NCBI RefSeq assembly: GCF_050003625.1
Contig: NC_134399.1
Span: 219,412,975 to 219,476,974 of the forward strand
DNA: 64,000 nucleotides
From: Haematobia irritans
Taxonomy: Eukaryota > Arthropoda > Insecta > Diptera > Muscidae
Direction: 5' to 3'
Shown: positions 1 to 10,384 of the stretch, piece by piece
How positions within the stretch are numbered: position 1 is the stretch's first letter
How the letters are laid out: each line of letters starts with the position of its first letter
Position numbers and translations under genes: made by a program
Notes under the pieces: model-generated
What the model saw: the letters and a program-made list of their open reading frames with translations, nothing else
What the model was told of the DNA's origin: nothing
Databases searched by the model: none

Positions 1-308
1 TTTGTATTATTTCTTTGTAAAAATTTTATTTATATAGAAAATTTTGTCAAACTTTTATTTCTATTGAAAATTTTTCAACATTTTATTTCTATAGAATATT
101 TTGACAAAATTTTATTTCTATAGAAAATTTTGTCAAAATTTTATTTCTATAGAAATTTTTTTCAAAATTTTATTTCTATAGAAAATTTTGTCAAAATTTT
201 ATGTCTATAGACATTTTCTAAAAATTTGATTTCTATAGAAAATTTTTTCAAGATTTTATTTCTATAGAAAATTTTACTAAAATTTTGTCAACATTGTATG
301 TCTATAGA
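1..308 (+). repeat. 29-bp double-palindrome minisatellite array
   Basis: Tandem copies of a 29-bp AT-rich unit containing AAAATTTT and the perfect palindrome TTTCTATAGAAA, separated by TTTTGTC. The GTC/GAC junction gives orientation; here it reads forward. Individual units differ by one to three substitutions. The array starts before the window. A SINE has inserted in it at 309, and positions 298-308 are the left copy of that SINE's target-site duplication. Confidence 0.95.
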
Positions 309-532
309 CAGTAATGCTGGTGACATTTCTGAGGGTTTTAAAGCTTCTCTAAGTGTCAATGTGGAACGCCGTTCGGACTCGGCTATAAAAAGGAGGTCCC
401 TTGTCATTGAGCTTAACATGGAATCGGGCAGCACTCAGTGATAAGAGAGAAGTTCACCAATGTGGTATCACAATGGACTGAATAGTCTAAGTGAGCCTGA
501 TACATCGGTCTGCCACTTAACCTAACCTAACC
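309..532 (+). mobile_element. 5'-truncated tRNA-LINE SINE inserted in the minisatellite
   Basis: This copy lacks the tRNA-like head present in the full copy at 15054-15397 and starts inside the body (AGTAATGCTGGTGACATTTC). It ends in the tail TGTGGTATCACAATGGACTG followed by TAACCTAACCTAACC. It is flanked by an 11-bp target-site duplication ATGTCTATAGA (298-308 and 533-543) taken from the minisatellite, as expected for target-primed reverse transcription with 5' truncation. No coding capacity. The tail matches the 3' end of the LINE at 54214-58535, its likely source of reverse transcriptase. Confidence 0.9.
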
Positions 533-645
533 ATGTCTATAGAACATTTTTTCAAAATGTTATTTTTATAGAAAATTTGCTCAAAATTTTATTATTATAG
601 AAAATTGGGCAAACATTTATTTTTTTTTAGAAAATTTGTACCTCT
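533..645 (+). repeat. 29-bp minisatellite, right part with element flank
   Basis: Continuation of the array after the SINE, with more degenerate units. From about 645 to 705 follows the conserved flank seen beside other arrays (AAAATCTACCAAAACATCAA, then GAATTCTACCAAT). It is the reverse complement of the flank at 16080-16170, 43030-43110 and 45070-45240. Confidence 0.85.
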
Positions 646-705
646 TAATTGGAGAGGAAAATTTGGCAAAATCTACCAAAACATCAAGAATTCTACCAAT
701 CTGCT

Positions 706-2280
706 AGTTCCTATATTTGTTGTTTTTGAACAATGAAATAAAAAAAGAAAAAAGTATAGCACTTTATTTTCTTGTATACCATATCATCTCCTATTGGCTT
801 CCATCATTGTTTCTTTATAGAACTATTGATCAACTCTAATTCGTAAATTCAAAAATAACGAAATATCTGAATATTACATCCTAATTCATCCCCAAATATT
901 ATCCAAAATTTTTATAACATACGTATAATAATAATTGCATACAAATAACTATTTTGATTTTTCTGTTCAAATTGTTTGTGAAATTTTTATGAAGCTCATC
1001 ATTATCATCAAACAAAGGAAGGCTCATATGTCAGTCAATCCAAGAGCAAAAAAACCGTCATTCACCCAATAATCGTTCTGTGGAAGTTACAAGAAGAGCT
1101 CGTGTTGCATTGAAGAGGACTATGCAGTTGATGGAATGACTACCCCGAAATCCTCAATTTGTTAGATGACACCGTCGTCAACATGTTTAAATTGTCGTGC
1201 TCTGGTTTCTCACTGGGCCTCATAACAAAATTAGAAATACCCAAAATACAGGGTAAATCTTGTTAAACCGATTCACAATGAAATTAACCACAAATTCACC
1301 ATTTGACTTGAATCACCAACAACTATACAGACATAAAAAAACAGAACGTGAATATAAAAACTAACCCAACAACAACAACCACAAGGAGAGGGATAATCAT
1401 GGATAAATCGAGGGCATCTTCAAAAGTGATAAAAACATATGACACCATTTCCCAAATGAGAGACGCTGAGGCTAGAGCTAGCCATAAGGGAGTTGGTTGT
1501 TAGGTTGGTTGATGTACGATAGATTTGTTGTTTGACATTTTCTCTAACACTGGATCAGGAGAAATACAATAACCATTGGGAACGCTAGCTATAGGTATTG
1601 TCCTCAATCTATCTCATTGCCATAGGAAAGGAAAAATCGAAACAAAAGCCAAAAAGGACCTTAAAACAATCACTTCAGGGATATAAGCAACCCTTAACGG
1701 ATGCTCCTGTTTCTATCCCATTGATGTGACAGGACTTAAATTTGGTTACTTGTTTCACACGCAAGGATTATGTAAATAAAACAAAATATACACAAACTAT
1801 GGAAATCTTAAATGGGAATTGGATAGTTTGGAAATTGGTCTGTATTGTAATGGTTATGACATCGAACATTTACTAATACGCCATTGAGTTTTATCTTTGT
1901 TGTACTTAGCGGTAGGCTCTACAGTATGATGCTTAAGAATAACCGCTGTAATCCATTCGGTAGGGTAATTATGAAATGTATACCATATACAATGGAAGCC
2001 TACGATCCCGCCAGAAAAACTTGCTACTGTAACCCAGCAAAAAAGTTGGATGGTGTTCCACAAGCATTTCTTTTAAAGCGCATCCCGGTATCCCCCATCA
2101 ATTTGTTTCCACTTCCGATGCAGTCCTTTTGGACAAGGCTTAGAAAGTACGGAATTAGGCCGTTTTAAGTGAAAATTTAAGTTTTGGACAATTAAATTTC
2201 GCAAACAGAATAGAAAATCAATAAAAAAGTAAAAAAATAATAAAAAAATAAAAAAAAAATTATTCCCGCTGGTATTTGAA
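706..2280. other. Unassigned AT-rich DNA
   Basis: No recognisable gene. Short ORFs (94 aa or less) lack known motifs, and those at 1854-2168 overlap on both strands. Around 1040-1130 a short open plus-strand stretch reads NRHSPNNRSVEVTRRARV; it ends at a stop within about 30 codons and I cannot assign it. Position 2262-2283 carries a GGTTCAAAT-like B box on the minus strand, possibly the end of a tRNA-derived repeat. The rest may be intergenic or intronic host DNA. Confidence 0.5.
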
Positions 2281-2284
2281 CCTG

Positions 2285-2992
2285 GGGCCAAATCACCGCA
2301 TTCGTCATCGAGTTCTGTTTCGTATAGAGAAACATTTCGATCGCATTAAATTTTTGGATCACCGCATTCGATCGTAATTTATTTTGTCTACTACTTTTTT
2401 TTACATTGCTGTAAACATATGGTAATAAGAAATTGAAAGAGAGTAGAATTTAAAAATAATGTTTTGTTATCAAATTATGTTATTTCTGAGATATTTATAT
2501 TGTTTTTGTGTGTTAAAATATATGTGTAAAAATATATTATGAATCCAAGTGTTTTTTTCTCGTTTTCGGATTCAGACGATGACTACAAAGTCATCGTCTG
2601 AAACACAAAAGGAAATTGTGTTTTTAACATCCATAGATTTAAAAGACGTTTTCATATGTCAAAAGCAGCTTTTAAATATGTTCTTGAAAAAATAAGTTTT
2701 TTTGAAGCGGCTACTGAGCATTCCTTTCTTTGATCCGATTACCTAAATGCAAGTAATATTATATTTTCTTAAATGTATTTTGCCAAAATGGAATAATATT
2801 TACATTTTCACCAACTTTTTTCTTTTTGTTTACCTTTTTTCTGCTCAAAAATCACTACATACTTCGTTTTCGATAGCATGCTACCTATCGTGCTCAACTT
2901 CGAGTAGAAACAATTCGATAACGACTGCGGTGATCCGCGTAAACTACATTACGAAGACGAAGTACTCGATTTCGACTGCGGTGATTTGGCCC
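2285..2992 (+). mobile_element. PIF/Harbinger-type non-autonomous transposon
   Basis: Perfect terminal inverted repeats of 16 bp (GGGCCAAATCACCGCA and its reverse complement) with subterminal inverted copies of CACCGCATTCGATC. A 3-bp duplication CTG flanks it (2282-2284 and 2993-2995), matching the CWG/TWA targets of PIF/Harbinger elements. Between the ends lies a remnant of transposase coding sequence (2626-2733). At 708 bp it is far below autonomous length, so it is an internally deleted derivative. Confidence 0.8.
2626..2733 (+). pseudogene. Harbinger-type transposase N-terminal fragment
   Basis: An open frame reads NIHRFKRRFHMSKAAFKYVL and continues about 15 residues to a stop. The arrangement 'F+ rMSk~aF~yvLekI' resembles the conserved N-terminal segment of PIF/Harbinger DDE transposases before the catalytic domain. 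The catalytic domain is absent. The location between Harbinger-like inverted repeats supports the assignment; the short length limits confidence. Confidence 0.55.
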
Positions 2993-3179
2993 CTGTTCCG
3001 TTTGACATTCTCACTTCCAAGGAAGTTCTGTTGAGACGGTTTTGCAAATTACGATAATTTTTATTTTTTTGTTGATTTCTAATGGAAAAAATAAATTTAT
3101 ACAAAAATATATGACAAAAAAAAAAAAAAAACAAAATAAAAACGATTTATAACATAACGATGGTTAAGCTACACTTGTA

Positions 3180-4143
3180 CACGCTCACAAAAATCGCTTC
3201 TGTAACATATACTCCCAAACATATTTTGCTTCAAGCATATACATTTTTGGGTATTGCCCAAACATTTATATGTTTGATCTCTTCCAATATATAATATGTT
3301 TGAAAGCATATTGGTCTAAACAATATATGTTTGGGTAGTCTAAGTTCCAAACATTTTGTATTTTTGCATCCAAATTCAATAATGTTGTCTTCAAAAAAAC
3401 AATATGTTATTATGTGAACATATAATATGTTTGGAAGCATTTTGCACCCAAAAATATTATATGCTTAAAAAAATTCTCCCAAAACAATATTGTGCTCAAA
3501 ATTTTATTTATTTATTTATATATTTACAATCATAATGAATTATGAAAATAAACAGGTAATATAGGTGCTAACAACATAGGTTTTTGACCTGAATGCTCAA
3601 AATTTTGTTTCTGCCCAATTGTATATTCCCCCACATCTTTCTCACTTCCACGAGATTTTTTAGTTCTTAGCACCTTTTTCTGTAATACAAACATTGTAGA
3701 AGAAATTATTCAATTGTATGATTTTTTTTTTATTTTAATTTTACCTTTTGCCGGACGGGGATTCGAACAGCGGACCACACAGTTTGTAAGGATCAAAGAA
3801 GTAGCTGATCAATTGCCCAAGGAAAAATAAAATGTTAATTTTGTAATAACAAGCAACAACCACCAACTTAATTCAATATCGCTCCCTGTTAAATAGCGCT
3901 CCAAGCTACTAAACACATATATGTTTATAGGCTATTTCTAAATTAATATATGTTTGCATCCAAGCATATTATATTTACAAACATTTTATGTCCCAAACAT
4001 AATATGTTCTAACATATTAACATATATGTCCCAAACATGTTATGCTAGTTTATGAACATTATATGCTTGCACTCAAAAATATTGTGTTCCAAACATATAA
4101 TGTTTATAGCCAAACATATGAAAAACAGTCTTTTTCATCCGTG
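3180..4143 (+). mobile_element. TA-target TIR element, 964 bp, with tRNA-like core
   Basis: Bounded by TA duplications (3178-3179, 4144-4145). The ends are CACGCTCACAAAAATCGCTT on the left and, read inward from the right, CACGGATGAAAAAGACTG: an imperfect inverted repeat of the Tc1/mariner MITE type. Most of the interior is a dense set of AAACATATTATGTTT-like motifs in both orientations. Around 3740-3830 lies a minus-strand tRNA-like segment (B box GTTCGAATC at 3760-3768 reversed). It interrupts a repeat whose uninterrupted version is at 4545-4600 and 29402-29470. A near-identical copy is at 54414-55385. No ORF above 70 aa. Confidence 0.88.
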
Positions 4144-4604
4144 TAGTTTAGTCAATGCATGGTTTTAAGCTGAAATAAAAAAAAAAACATCAACAATTAT
4201 TAAGGAAAAAAGCCAACAATAACAAAACAAAACGAATGGAGAAAAGAGGAAGCACGCTCAAAATAAACCCAGCCAAACTGCACTCAAATCGATGATTTGA
4301 CGGTGGCAAAGGAAAAGAGATATGTTTCTACGAATTTATTTCGGCATAAGACGGCTATCGTGTAAACCTTTTTCGGAAGGTTCAAGTGTGGTTTACTTTT
4401 GGGTTTAGTGAACTGCCTGAATTTATTCTAAGTGGAGGATGCTGATGAGGAATGTGGTAATTCCGAAACGTGCGTCCATCCAACCATCTTGCAGTCTATA
4501 GGGCTTTTCCCAAATAAATTTGACAAACATTCTTTTCCTCTGTTGGTTAAGCAACACTTGTAGTTTAGTCAATGCATGATTTTAAGCTGAAATCAAAAAA
4601 AAAA
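4144..4604 (+). mobile_element. Hammerhead-bearing repeat (Penelope-like/retrozyme-like end)
   Basis: Positions 4144-4170 are the end of one copy, split by the TIR element at 3180-4143. About 4200-4604 is a more complete copy running from TATGTTTCTACGAATTTATT through the hammerhead core to GTTTAGTCAATGCATG..TTTAAGCTGAAATC and an A-rich end. Related copies on the minus strand are at 20575-20790, 21955-22163 and 28926-29250. Hammerheads of this compact type are known in terminal repeats of Penelope-like retroelements and in retrozymes. No reverse transcriptase or GIY-YIG domain is visible, so the class is inferred. Confidence 0.7.
4437..4481 (+). ncRNA. Minimal type I hammerhead ribozyme
   Basis: Every core element is present in order. 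Stem I is GGATG (4437-4441) with CATCC (4477-4481). CUGAUGA is at 4442-4448. Stem II is GGAAU (4449-4453) with AUUCC (4460-4464), closing loop GUGGUA. GAA is at 4465-4467. Stem III is A4468-C-G with C4473-G-U around a two-base loop UG. Cleavage is predicted after C4476 (GUC). G10.1-C11.1 and A15.1-U16.1 pair as the fold requires. The very short stem III is typical of Penelope-like and retrozyme hammerheads. Activity is inferred. Confidence 0.85.
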
Positions 4605-4645
4605 AAACAACATAAAAAAAAATTAGAAAAATATTTAATAAAAAA

Positions 4646-4860
4646 TTGCCGCTGGTGAGATTTGAACCAGCGTCCTTTATTTTGTCATTCATAATAATAA
4701 AGACCATCTCAAGAAGTAGTTAGAATGTCATGCCGTGGTGTCATATTATGTTCATATCACAAAAATTAGAATAGACGTTTTGATGCATCGCGTTCAATGG
4801 CGGAGTGTGATAGACGTTTTCTTATGGTGCCAACAGACCCAGGTTCAACCCCCGGTAAAA
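4646..4860. repeat. Head-to-head pair of tRNA-like modules
   Basis: On the minus strand a B-box-like GGTTCAAATC lies at about 4659-4668 reversed. On the plus strand TGGCGGAGTGTG (4799-4810, a Leu/Ser-like A box) is followed by AGGTTCAACCCC (4849-4860 region). The two point outward, as in the clearer pairs at 13489-13746 and 49110-49367. The minus-strand A box is not convincing and the cloverleaves are degenerate, so these are derived relics or SINE heads rather than functional tRNA genes. Confidence 0.5.
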
Positions 4861-5189
4861 GCGACGAAGTTTTTCAATTTATAAAAATTAGATAATAAAA
4901 AAATGAAATACTTATAAAAATAAAAAGTCAAATTGGAAAAAAGTTTTGTTTTTTAGTTTTTTAAATTTCTTCATCCAAATGATCTTCCAAGGCACAGCTT
5001 CTAAAGCAACGCAAAGGATCAAAAAATGGAGTACCTCCGTCCTATGACAAGCCCATGTAAAATTCATTGGAGATGATCCAAGTTTGCACTACACAGAAAA
5101 AAAATTTCCGTAGTTGAACTAGCGCTAAATTTAACTTATTTTTATTGAAAAAAAAAATTATTTGCTTGTAGTTGAATTTTATTGTTTTA

Positions 5190-7186
5190 CTAGCGTAACC
5201 CGGCCCGCTTCGCTGCGCCTTCCGAAGCGTATTTGTAGGAACATTTTGCGTGAACTTAGTCAACCATATCCTTCGTGCTGAAAACAAATTCGAAAAGATT
5301 TGAATTCTTTCAAACAAATCGGACTACTTGCTTTTTCGTAGAATCGAACTACTTGCATATGTAAACCGGTTAGTCTTAAAAACTGTCGGGGAGAGGGTGT
5401 ACCCTTTTCTCCAAATTTTTTTAATAATGTTCTGTATTCAAGTAGTTGGACAATCTTCTATATTTCTTGTGAATTTTTTAGTGGTTTGTCAAGGAAAGGT
5501 ATCCTTCTCCTCAACATATCTGAAAATTAAATTATAATAACATACAAAGAATTACTGTTTCCCATCCAATAAATCGGAAAAGCAAAAGTGGTAAAAAATT
5601 TTACCACATTAACATTTGCTAAAATATTGGAAAATGATGCATCCTCTACGTTGGCTCCCAATTTCATGTAAATTTAAGTTCTTTACTAAAAAGAAGTCTG
5701 GCAGAAGCTTGTGCAAAAATAATAAAATTATGTACCGAGTTCCCATTTACGGACAATCCTCTACTTTCAATTTAAGAAAAAAAAAAACGGACAAAAGAGA
5801 AACCACCTTCTCTCCACTCCCACCTGATATCGGACTATCACGTACACTATATTAATTTCACAACTACTCAATGGTCCCTATAAATTCTATCGAAGTGTCG
5901 ATTTACTTCAATTTTCCCCTTCCCCAACCAGATATCGAAAAATCATATACTAATTTAAAAATCATGTATAAATTTAATCACCTCCTCCCACGTTCCCTGT
6001 AAATTTCAAGTAGATCGGAGATGTTCAAATTTTGCTCTATTGTTTTAAAGGGACGTCACTTTCCCCGATACAATATCGACAAACACCGTAGTGAATAGCA
6101 CCCCTAAATTCTTGAAACTTTCCTTCAAGTGTGGGGCAAGGAAGGTTGCCTCTTCGTTCATAACTTTCCCCCACTGCTTTTGTAAATTTCAAGAAAACTT
6201 AAGAATTTTTGTTTTTTTTTTTGCAGTTTTAGAGGAGGACCTCCTCCTCGACCAAATATCGAAAAGTGATGTAGTGTATCTTTGGTAAAAGTCCCAGAAA
6301 ATGTCAAGCAAATCATAGGCCTAAAGGGGAGAGGCCGTCCAAATATCACAAATTCAGGTATCAACTATTAATATCGTAACCTCTCCCCAGTCCTCTGTAA
6401 ATTTGGTAAAGTTTAATGGTTTCTCTGTATGTAACATACTTAAGAGAAGCGGATGTCTCCCTATGCCCTTTTATTTTTCCCCGACCAAATATTAAAAAAT
6501 CAGGAACCTGATATAAATTTCATAACCTCACCCATTTTTTCCGTAAAATTTCAGTCGGAGGAGTTTAGTACTGTTTTCACTGTACTTTAAAAAAAAGTCG
6601 GGCAAATGGGTGGTCCTCCTCCCCGACCAAACATCGAAAAATAATGTAGCGGATTTTTGTCTAGATGCCAACCCCAACATTCAATGAAAATTTCAAGCAA
6701 ATCGCATAATTTTATTCCAAGTTTCAAAAAGTAGGGCAAGGGGGAGGTCACCCTCCCCGTCCACATATGAAATCATCAGGTACACCATATTAATTCCATA
6801 ACCTCACCGCATGTTCTCTGTAAATCTCAGATAATTTAGAGAATTTTAGTTTTTTCACTGTACTTTAAAAAAAGTCGAACAAAGGGGAGGTCCCCCTCCA
6901 CCACCAAATATCGAAATATAAAGTAGCGGATCTTTGTCTAGATGCCAACCCCAACCTTCAATGAAAATTTCAAGCAAATCGGTCAACTTTGGTACAATTT
7001 TCAAAAAGTCCGACAAAGGGGAGGTCCCCCTCCGCGACCAGGTGTAAAAAAATGAGGTACCCTATTTTCACCACATGAACGCCCCCTACGATCTCTGAAA
7101 GTTTCAAGTAAATCGGTTCAGTCGTTTTGGAGCCATCTCGGAACATACAAATAAACAAACATAGATTGAATTTTATATATATAGAT
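5190..7186 (+). mobile_element. CTAGCGTAACCCGG long non-coding repeat, near-complete copy
   Basis: Begins CTAGCGTAACCCGGCCCGCT and ends CATAGATTGAATTTTATATA TATAGAT. The second half consists of diverged paragraphs alternating about 134 and 143 bp, each with a G/C-rich block such as GGGGAGGTCCCCCTCC followed by ACCAAATATCGAAA and a CAAATCGGT-like line. A copy lies at 36772-40083 and a reverse partial copy at 16986-18050. The partial copy keeps the 3' end and lacks the 5' part, hinting at reverse-transcription-based spread. No coding domain; ORFs of 79 aa or less are incidental. Class unassigned. Confidence 0.8.
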
Positions 7187-7811
7187 TATTATTTTTGTCG
7201 AAATTTTCCACAGCTTAATGAAATCTTACTTTTTTTAAGTATGTGTCAAAAATTTTATGAACTAAACGTGAGTATAAAGTTCAATGACCGTACACATAAG
7301 TGCAATATGAACTAAATCTATGATTTTCTTCTTTACTTTTAGTTAATTTTTTCTTCTATGAGATGATGTAATTTCGTGAACTGCAGTTAAAAAGTACAAC
7401 AGGGCATTAAAATTTGTTGGTTTTAACAACGCTTTGTGGAAATCTCAAAATGTGGAGTAAAATTTAGTTTAATTTTCGTGCGATGTAGTTCATTCTTCCT
7501 ATAAAACAGTTCACTTTTTTTTCGGTGTACTTCCGGATCACAAATTGGGGATTCAAACTACTTTTTTTGGAAGCTCCTTTTTGCTGGGTAACATATACTT
7601 CCAAACAGATTCTGCTTCAAGCATATACATATATTATCAGGATTGTTCCACACAAAAAATTGTTTGTATTGTTCAACCATATAATGTTTCACCTTAGACA
7701 TACAATGGTAAAAAAAAAACATTTAATGAAATATTCTTTGCATCTTTAAGACGCTTACTTCGATTTGTTTACTTGCAGCATACTCTCTCGGCATCTCTTT
7801 CTAAACACATA

Positions 7812-7951
7812 CAGTGAGCAAAAAAGTTGTACACCAATATGAAATTAATTGTGAAACGAATGAATAGAAAATATGAAGTATGAAAACCATATGAAAACCA
7901 TATCGTTTCACAAGTTATTTCATATTGGTGTATAACTTTTTTTGCGCACTG
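7812..7951. mobile_element. 140-bp mariner-type MITE
   Basis: Near-perfect inverted repeats of about 35 bp begin CAGTGAGCAAAAAAGTTGTA at the left and end TATAACTTTTTTTGCGCACTG at the right, with TA on both sides (7810-7811, 7952-7953). Almost the whole element folds into one hairpin. The empty site is visible in the paralogue at 3903-3922, confirming the boundaries and the TA target. Confidence 0.9.
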
Positions 7952-8002
7952 TATATGTTTATAGGCAATTTATAAATTAATATATGTATGCATCCACACA
8001 TA

Positions 8003-8902
8003 CACTAATAGAAAAAAATACGTTCCATTGTCGTGAACGGACGGTGACAAAATGAAACGGAAACGTTCACAAAAAATCAAAACGGAATGTTCACAATTTC
8101 GTCCACGGGCGTTCACGATTTCATGAACGGTATTCGTTTTTCTTTGGCCATGAAAAGTCTTAAAATAATCGTTAGATGTTATTATGGCAACTCCCTCGCT
8201 GGTGCAATGTGCTAAGGCAACTGTTAACGAGTATGGTGCAGAAAACACCGGTTTGAGTTAGGGTAGCGGAAATCTTTTTTTAATTCTGTTTATAAATTCG
8301 TGACCATAACGTTTTCAGATGGTGAACGCTGGTTGTTATTTCGACAACGCATGGTGTCATTTTGTCGTTGTCAGATTGACACCGCCTGTTCTCCATTCAA
8401 CAACACATGTGTGTTGATTCACTTTCATGAACGAATCGTTTTGAAATGAGCACGCCGTGCATGATTTTTTCTATGAGTGTAGGCTAAGACTTATTTTGAG
8501 GATTTAGCGTATTTGGTTTAAAGTTTTTTTGGAATTAAGAAAACATTTTTTACTATGAAGTATCCGTTTTAATTTGGATTTTTAAACTGATATTTGTTTG
8601 TACGTGAGTACCTTTATTTATAAACCGCAAAAAGAGAATGGAAATTTGATAAATGAGATCTGTATCCCAATTATAATTTTATTGGTCCTAGATTTAAAGC
8701 CAGATAGGTCGTTAGAAAATTTCTTTATTTTAAAGAAGCCGCATCTTTGACTCGGAATCAATACCAAAATCCTTAAGAGAAGGTCAAAATCTTTGGATCC
8801 AAGTAAACTTTTTTGAGTGTAGACACCACATGTGTGTTGATTCACTTCCATGAACGAATCGTTTTGAAATGAGCACGCCGTGCATGATTTTTTCTACGAG
8901 TG
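8003..8902. mobile_element. TA-flanked element(s) with TTCACGA-rich interior
   Basis: Left end CACTAATAGAAAAAAATACG; right end, read inward, CACTCGTAGAAAAAATCATG; TA at 8001-8002 and 8903-8904. The interior has many GTTCACGA/TCGTGAACG motifs in both orientations. The last 80 bp (8823-8902) are duplicated at 8402-8479, which also ends in GTG-TA. So either a 477-bp element (8003-8479) is followed by a second end, or another element lies inside. Positions 8484-8822 match the reverse complement of about 52340-52420. Confidence 0.65.
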
Positions 8903-9058
8903 TATTATGTTTAAAAAAATGTTATGTCCGAAACATAATATGTTCTAATATATTAAAATAGTATATGTCGCAAAAATGTTATAATGTGCTAAAAATTTGA
9001 GTTCCAAACATATAATTTTTACACCGAAACATATAAAAAACAGTCTTTTTCGTCCGTG

Positions 9059-9636
9059 TAGCCAAGCTGTATAAATTAGCACTTGAGCCCCCAACAAAAA
9101 ATCCTGTCCCCGTTTCTAGTCCAAACAATTCAGTTGCACCCTTTTGTATGCCGTGGAATAAAGAGGAGCAATTTGTATGTTAGTCTGATATGAATGCAGG
9201 CTGGTCTCAATATCTATTCGAGCTTAGTGGACAAGAAGATTAAGGGAATTGATAATCAAAAGAAAATGCCATATTCCAATCTTACAAGTAAAGTTTTCTT
9301 TTTTGTTTAATTTGTCTCCTTTTTAATATTGTAGGAATAAAAGGAACTTCATATAAACCATTATTGGAAGCCTGATTTATTATACTGAAACCATTTCGAA
9401 AAAATATCCCCACAACAATCCCAAATTTGTAAAAATTGCCCACCAAATCCCCAGACCCAAACTCAAAAAGTTCGCCCCCTTCCACAAAAAAATATCTCCA
9501 ATTTGGGAGTGCTTAACATAAATGAAATGGACTGTGATTTTGGAAAAAAAAATATTTTTTAATTGCAAAGATAAAAAGAAATAAAAAAACTGTAACAAAA
9601 GAACAACGTTGTCGATACACGTTTTCCAAACGTTAT
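9059..9636. other. Unassigned DNA with tail of a TIR-element family
   Basis: No gene found. Positions 9500-9636 (GATACACGTTTTCCAAACGT) match the right end of the TA element 48791-49693, here interrupted by the 153-bp-paragraph repeat that begins at 9637. About 9210-9270 resembles the foldback family at 26947-27330. Positions 9390-9485 hold C-rich lines weakly similar to 33670-33740 reversed. Confidence 0.4.
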
Positions 9637-10384
9637 TATACCCTCCACCATAGGATGGGGGGTATATTAACTTTGTCATTCCGTTTGCAACACATCGAAA
9701 TATTGATCTAAGACCCCATAAAGTATATATATTCTTGGTCGTAGTGAAATTCTGAGTCGATCTGAGCATGTCCGTCCGTCTGTTGAAATCACGCTAACTT
9801 CCGAACGAAACAAGCTATCGACTTGAAACTTGGCACAAGTAGTTGTTATTGATGTAGGTCGGATGGTATTGCAAATGGGCCATATCGGTCCACTTTTACG
9901 TATAGCCCCCATATAAACCGATCCCCCGATTTGGATTGCGGAGCCTCTAAGAGAAGCAAATTTCATCCGATCCGGCTGAAATTTGGTACATGGTGTTAGT
10001 ATATGGTCTCTAACAATCATGCAAAAATTGGTCCACATCGGTGCATAATTATAAATAGCTCCCATATAAACCGATCGCCAGATTTTACCTCCGGTGCCTT
10101 TTGGAGAAGCAAAATTCATCCGATCTGGTTCAAATTTGGTACGTGGTGGTAGTATATGATATTTAACAACCATGCCAAAAGTGGTCCATATCAGTCCATA
10201 ATCATTTATAGCCCCTATATAAACCGATCCCGAGATTTGGTTTTGGAGCCTCTTGGAGGAGCAAATTTCATCCGAGTGAGTTGAAATTTGTGGATGACAG
10301 TCTTTCGTAGAAGTTTCTACGCAATCCATGGTGGAGGGTACATAAGATTCGGCCTGGCCGAACTTACGGCCGTATATACTTGTT
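9637..10384 (+). mobile_element. 153-bp-paragraph repeat, family 1
   Basis: Starts TATACCCTCCACCATAGGAT and ends CGGCCGTATATACTTGTTT. After a lead of about 250 bp it contains paragraphs marked by TATAGCCCCCATATAAACCG. The minus strand is open for 217 codons (9676-10329) because the unit length is a multiple of three. The encoded 51-residue repeat (core GSVYMGAIYNY, then TKFQPDRMKFAS) has no known domain. Inserted in a TIR-element end. Confidence 0.8.

Larger units (their letters stand above)
7580..9058 (+). mobile_element. Decayed TA-target TIR element with nested insertions
   Basis: Related to 3180-4143: TAACATATACTTCCAAACA near the left and ACATATAAAAAACAGTCTTT..CGTCCGTG TA at the right. 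The true left end is lost. Two elements sit inside it: a 140-bp MITE at 7812-7951 and a TA element at 8003-8902. Removing them restores the order found in the 3180-4143 paralogue (AACACATATATGTTTATAGG, and GCATCCACACA joined to TATTATG). Confidence 0.75.

Noticed and set aside
515..532. Telomeric TTAGG/CCTAA-type repeat
   Set aside because: TAACCTAACCTAACC is the three-copy 3' tail of the SINE/LINE family, not a telomeric array.
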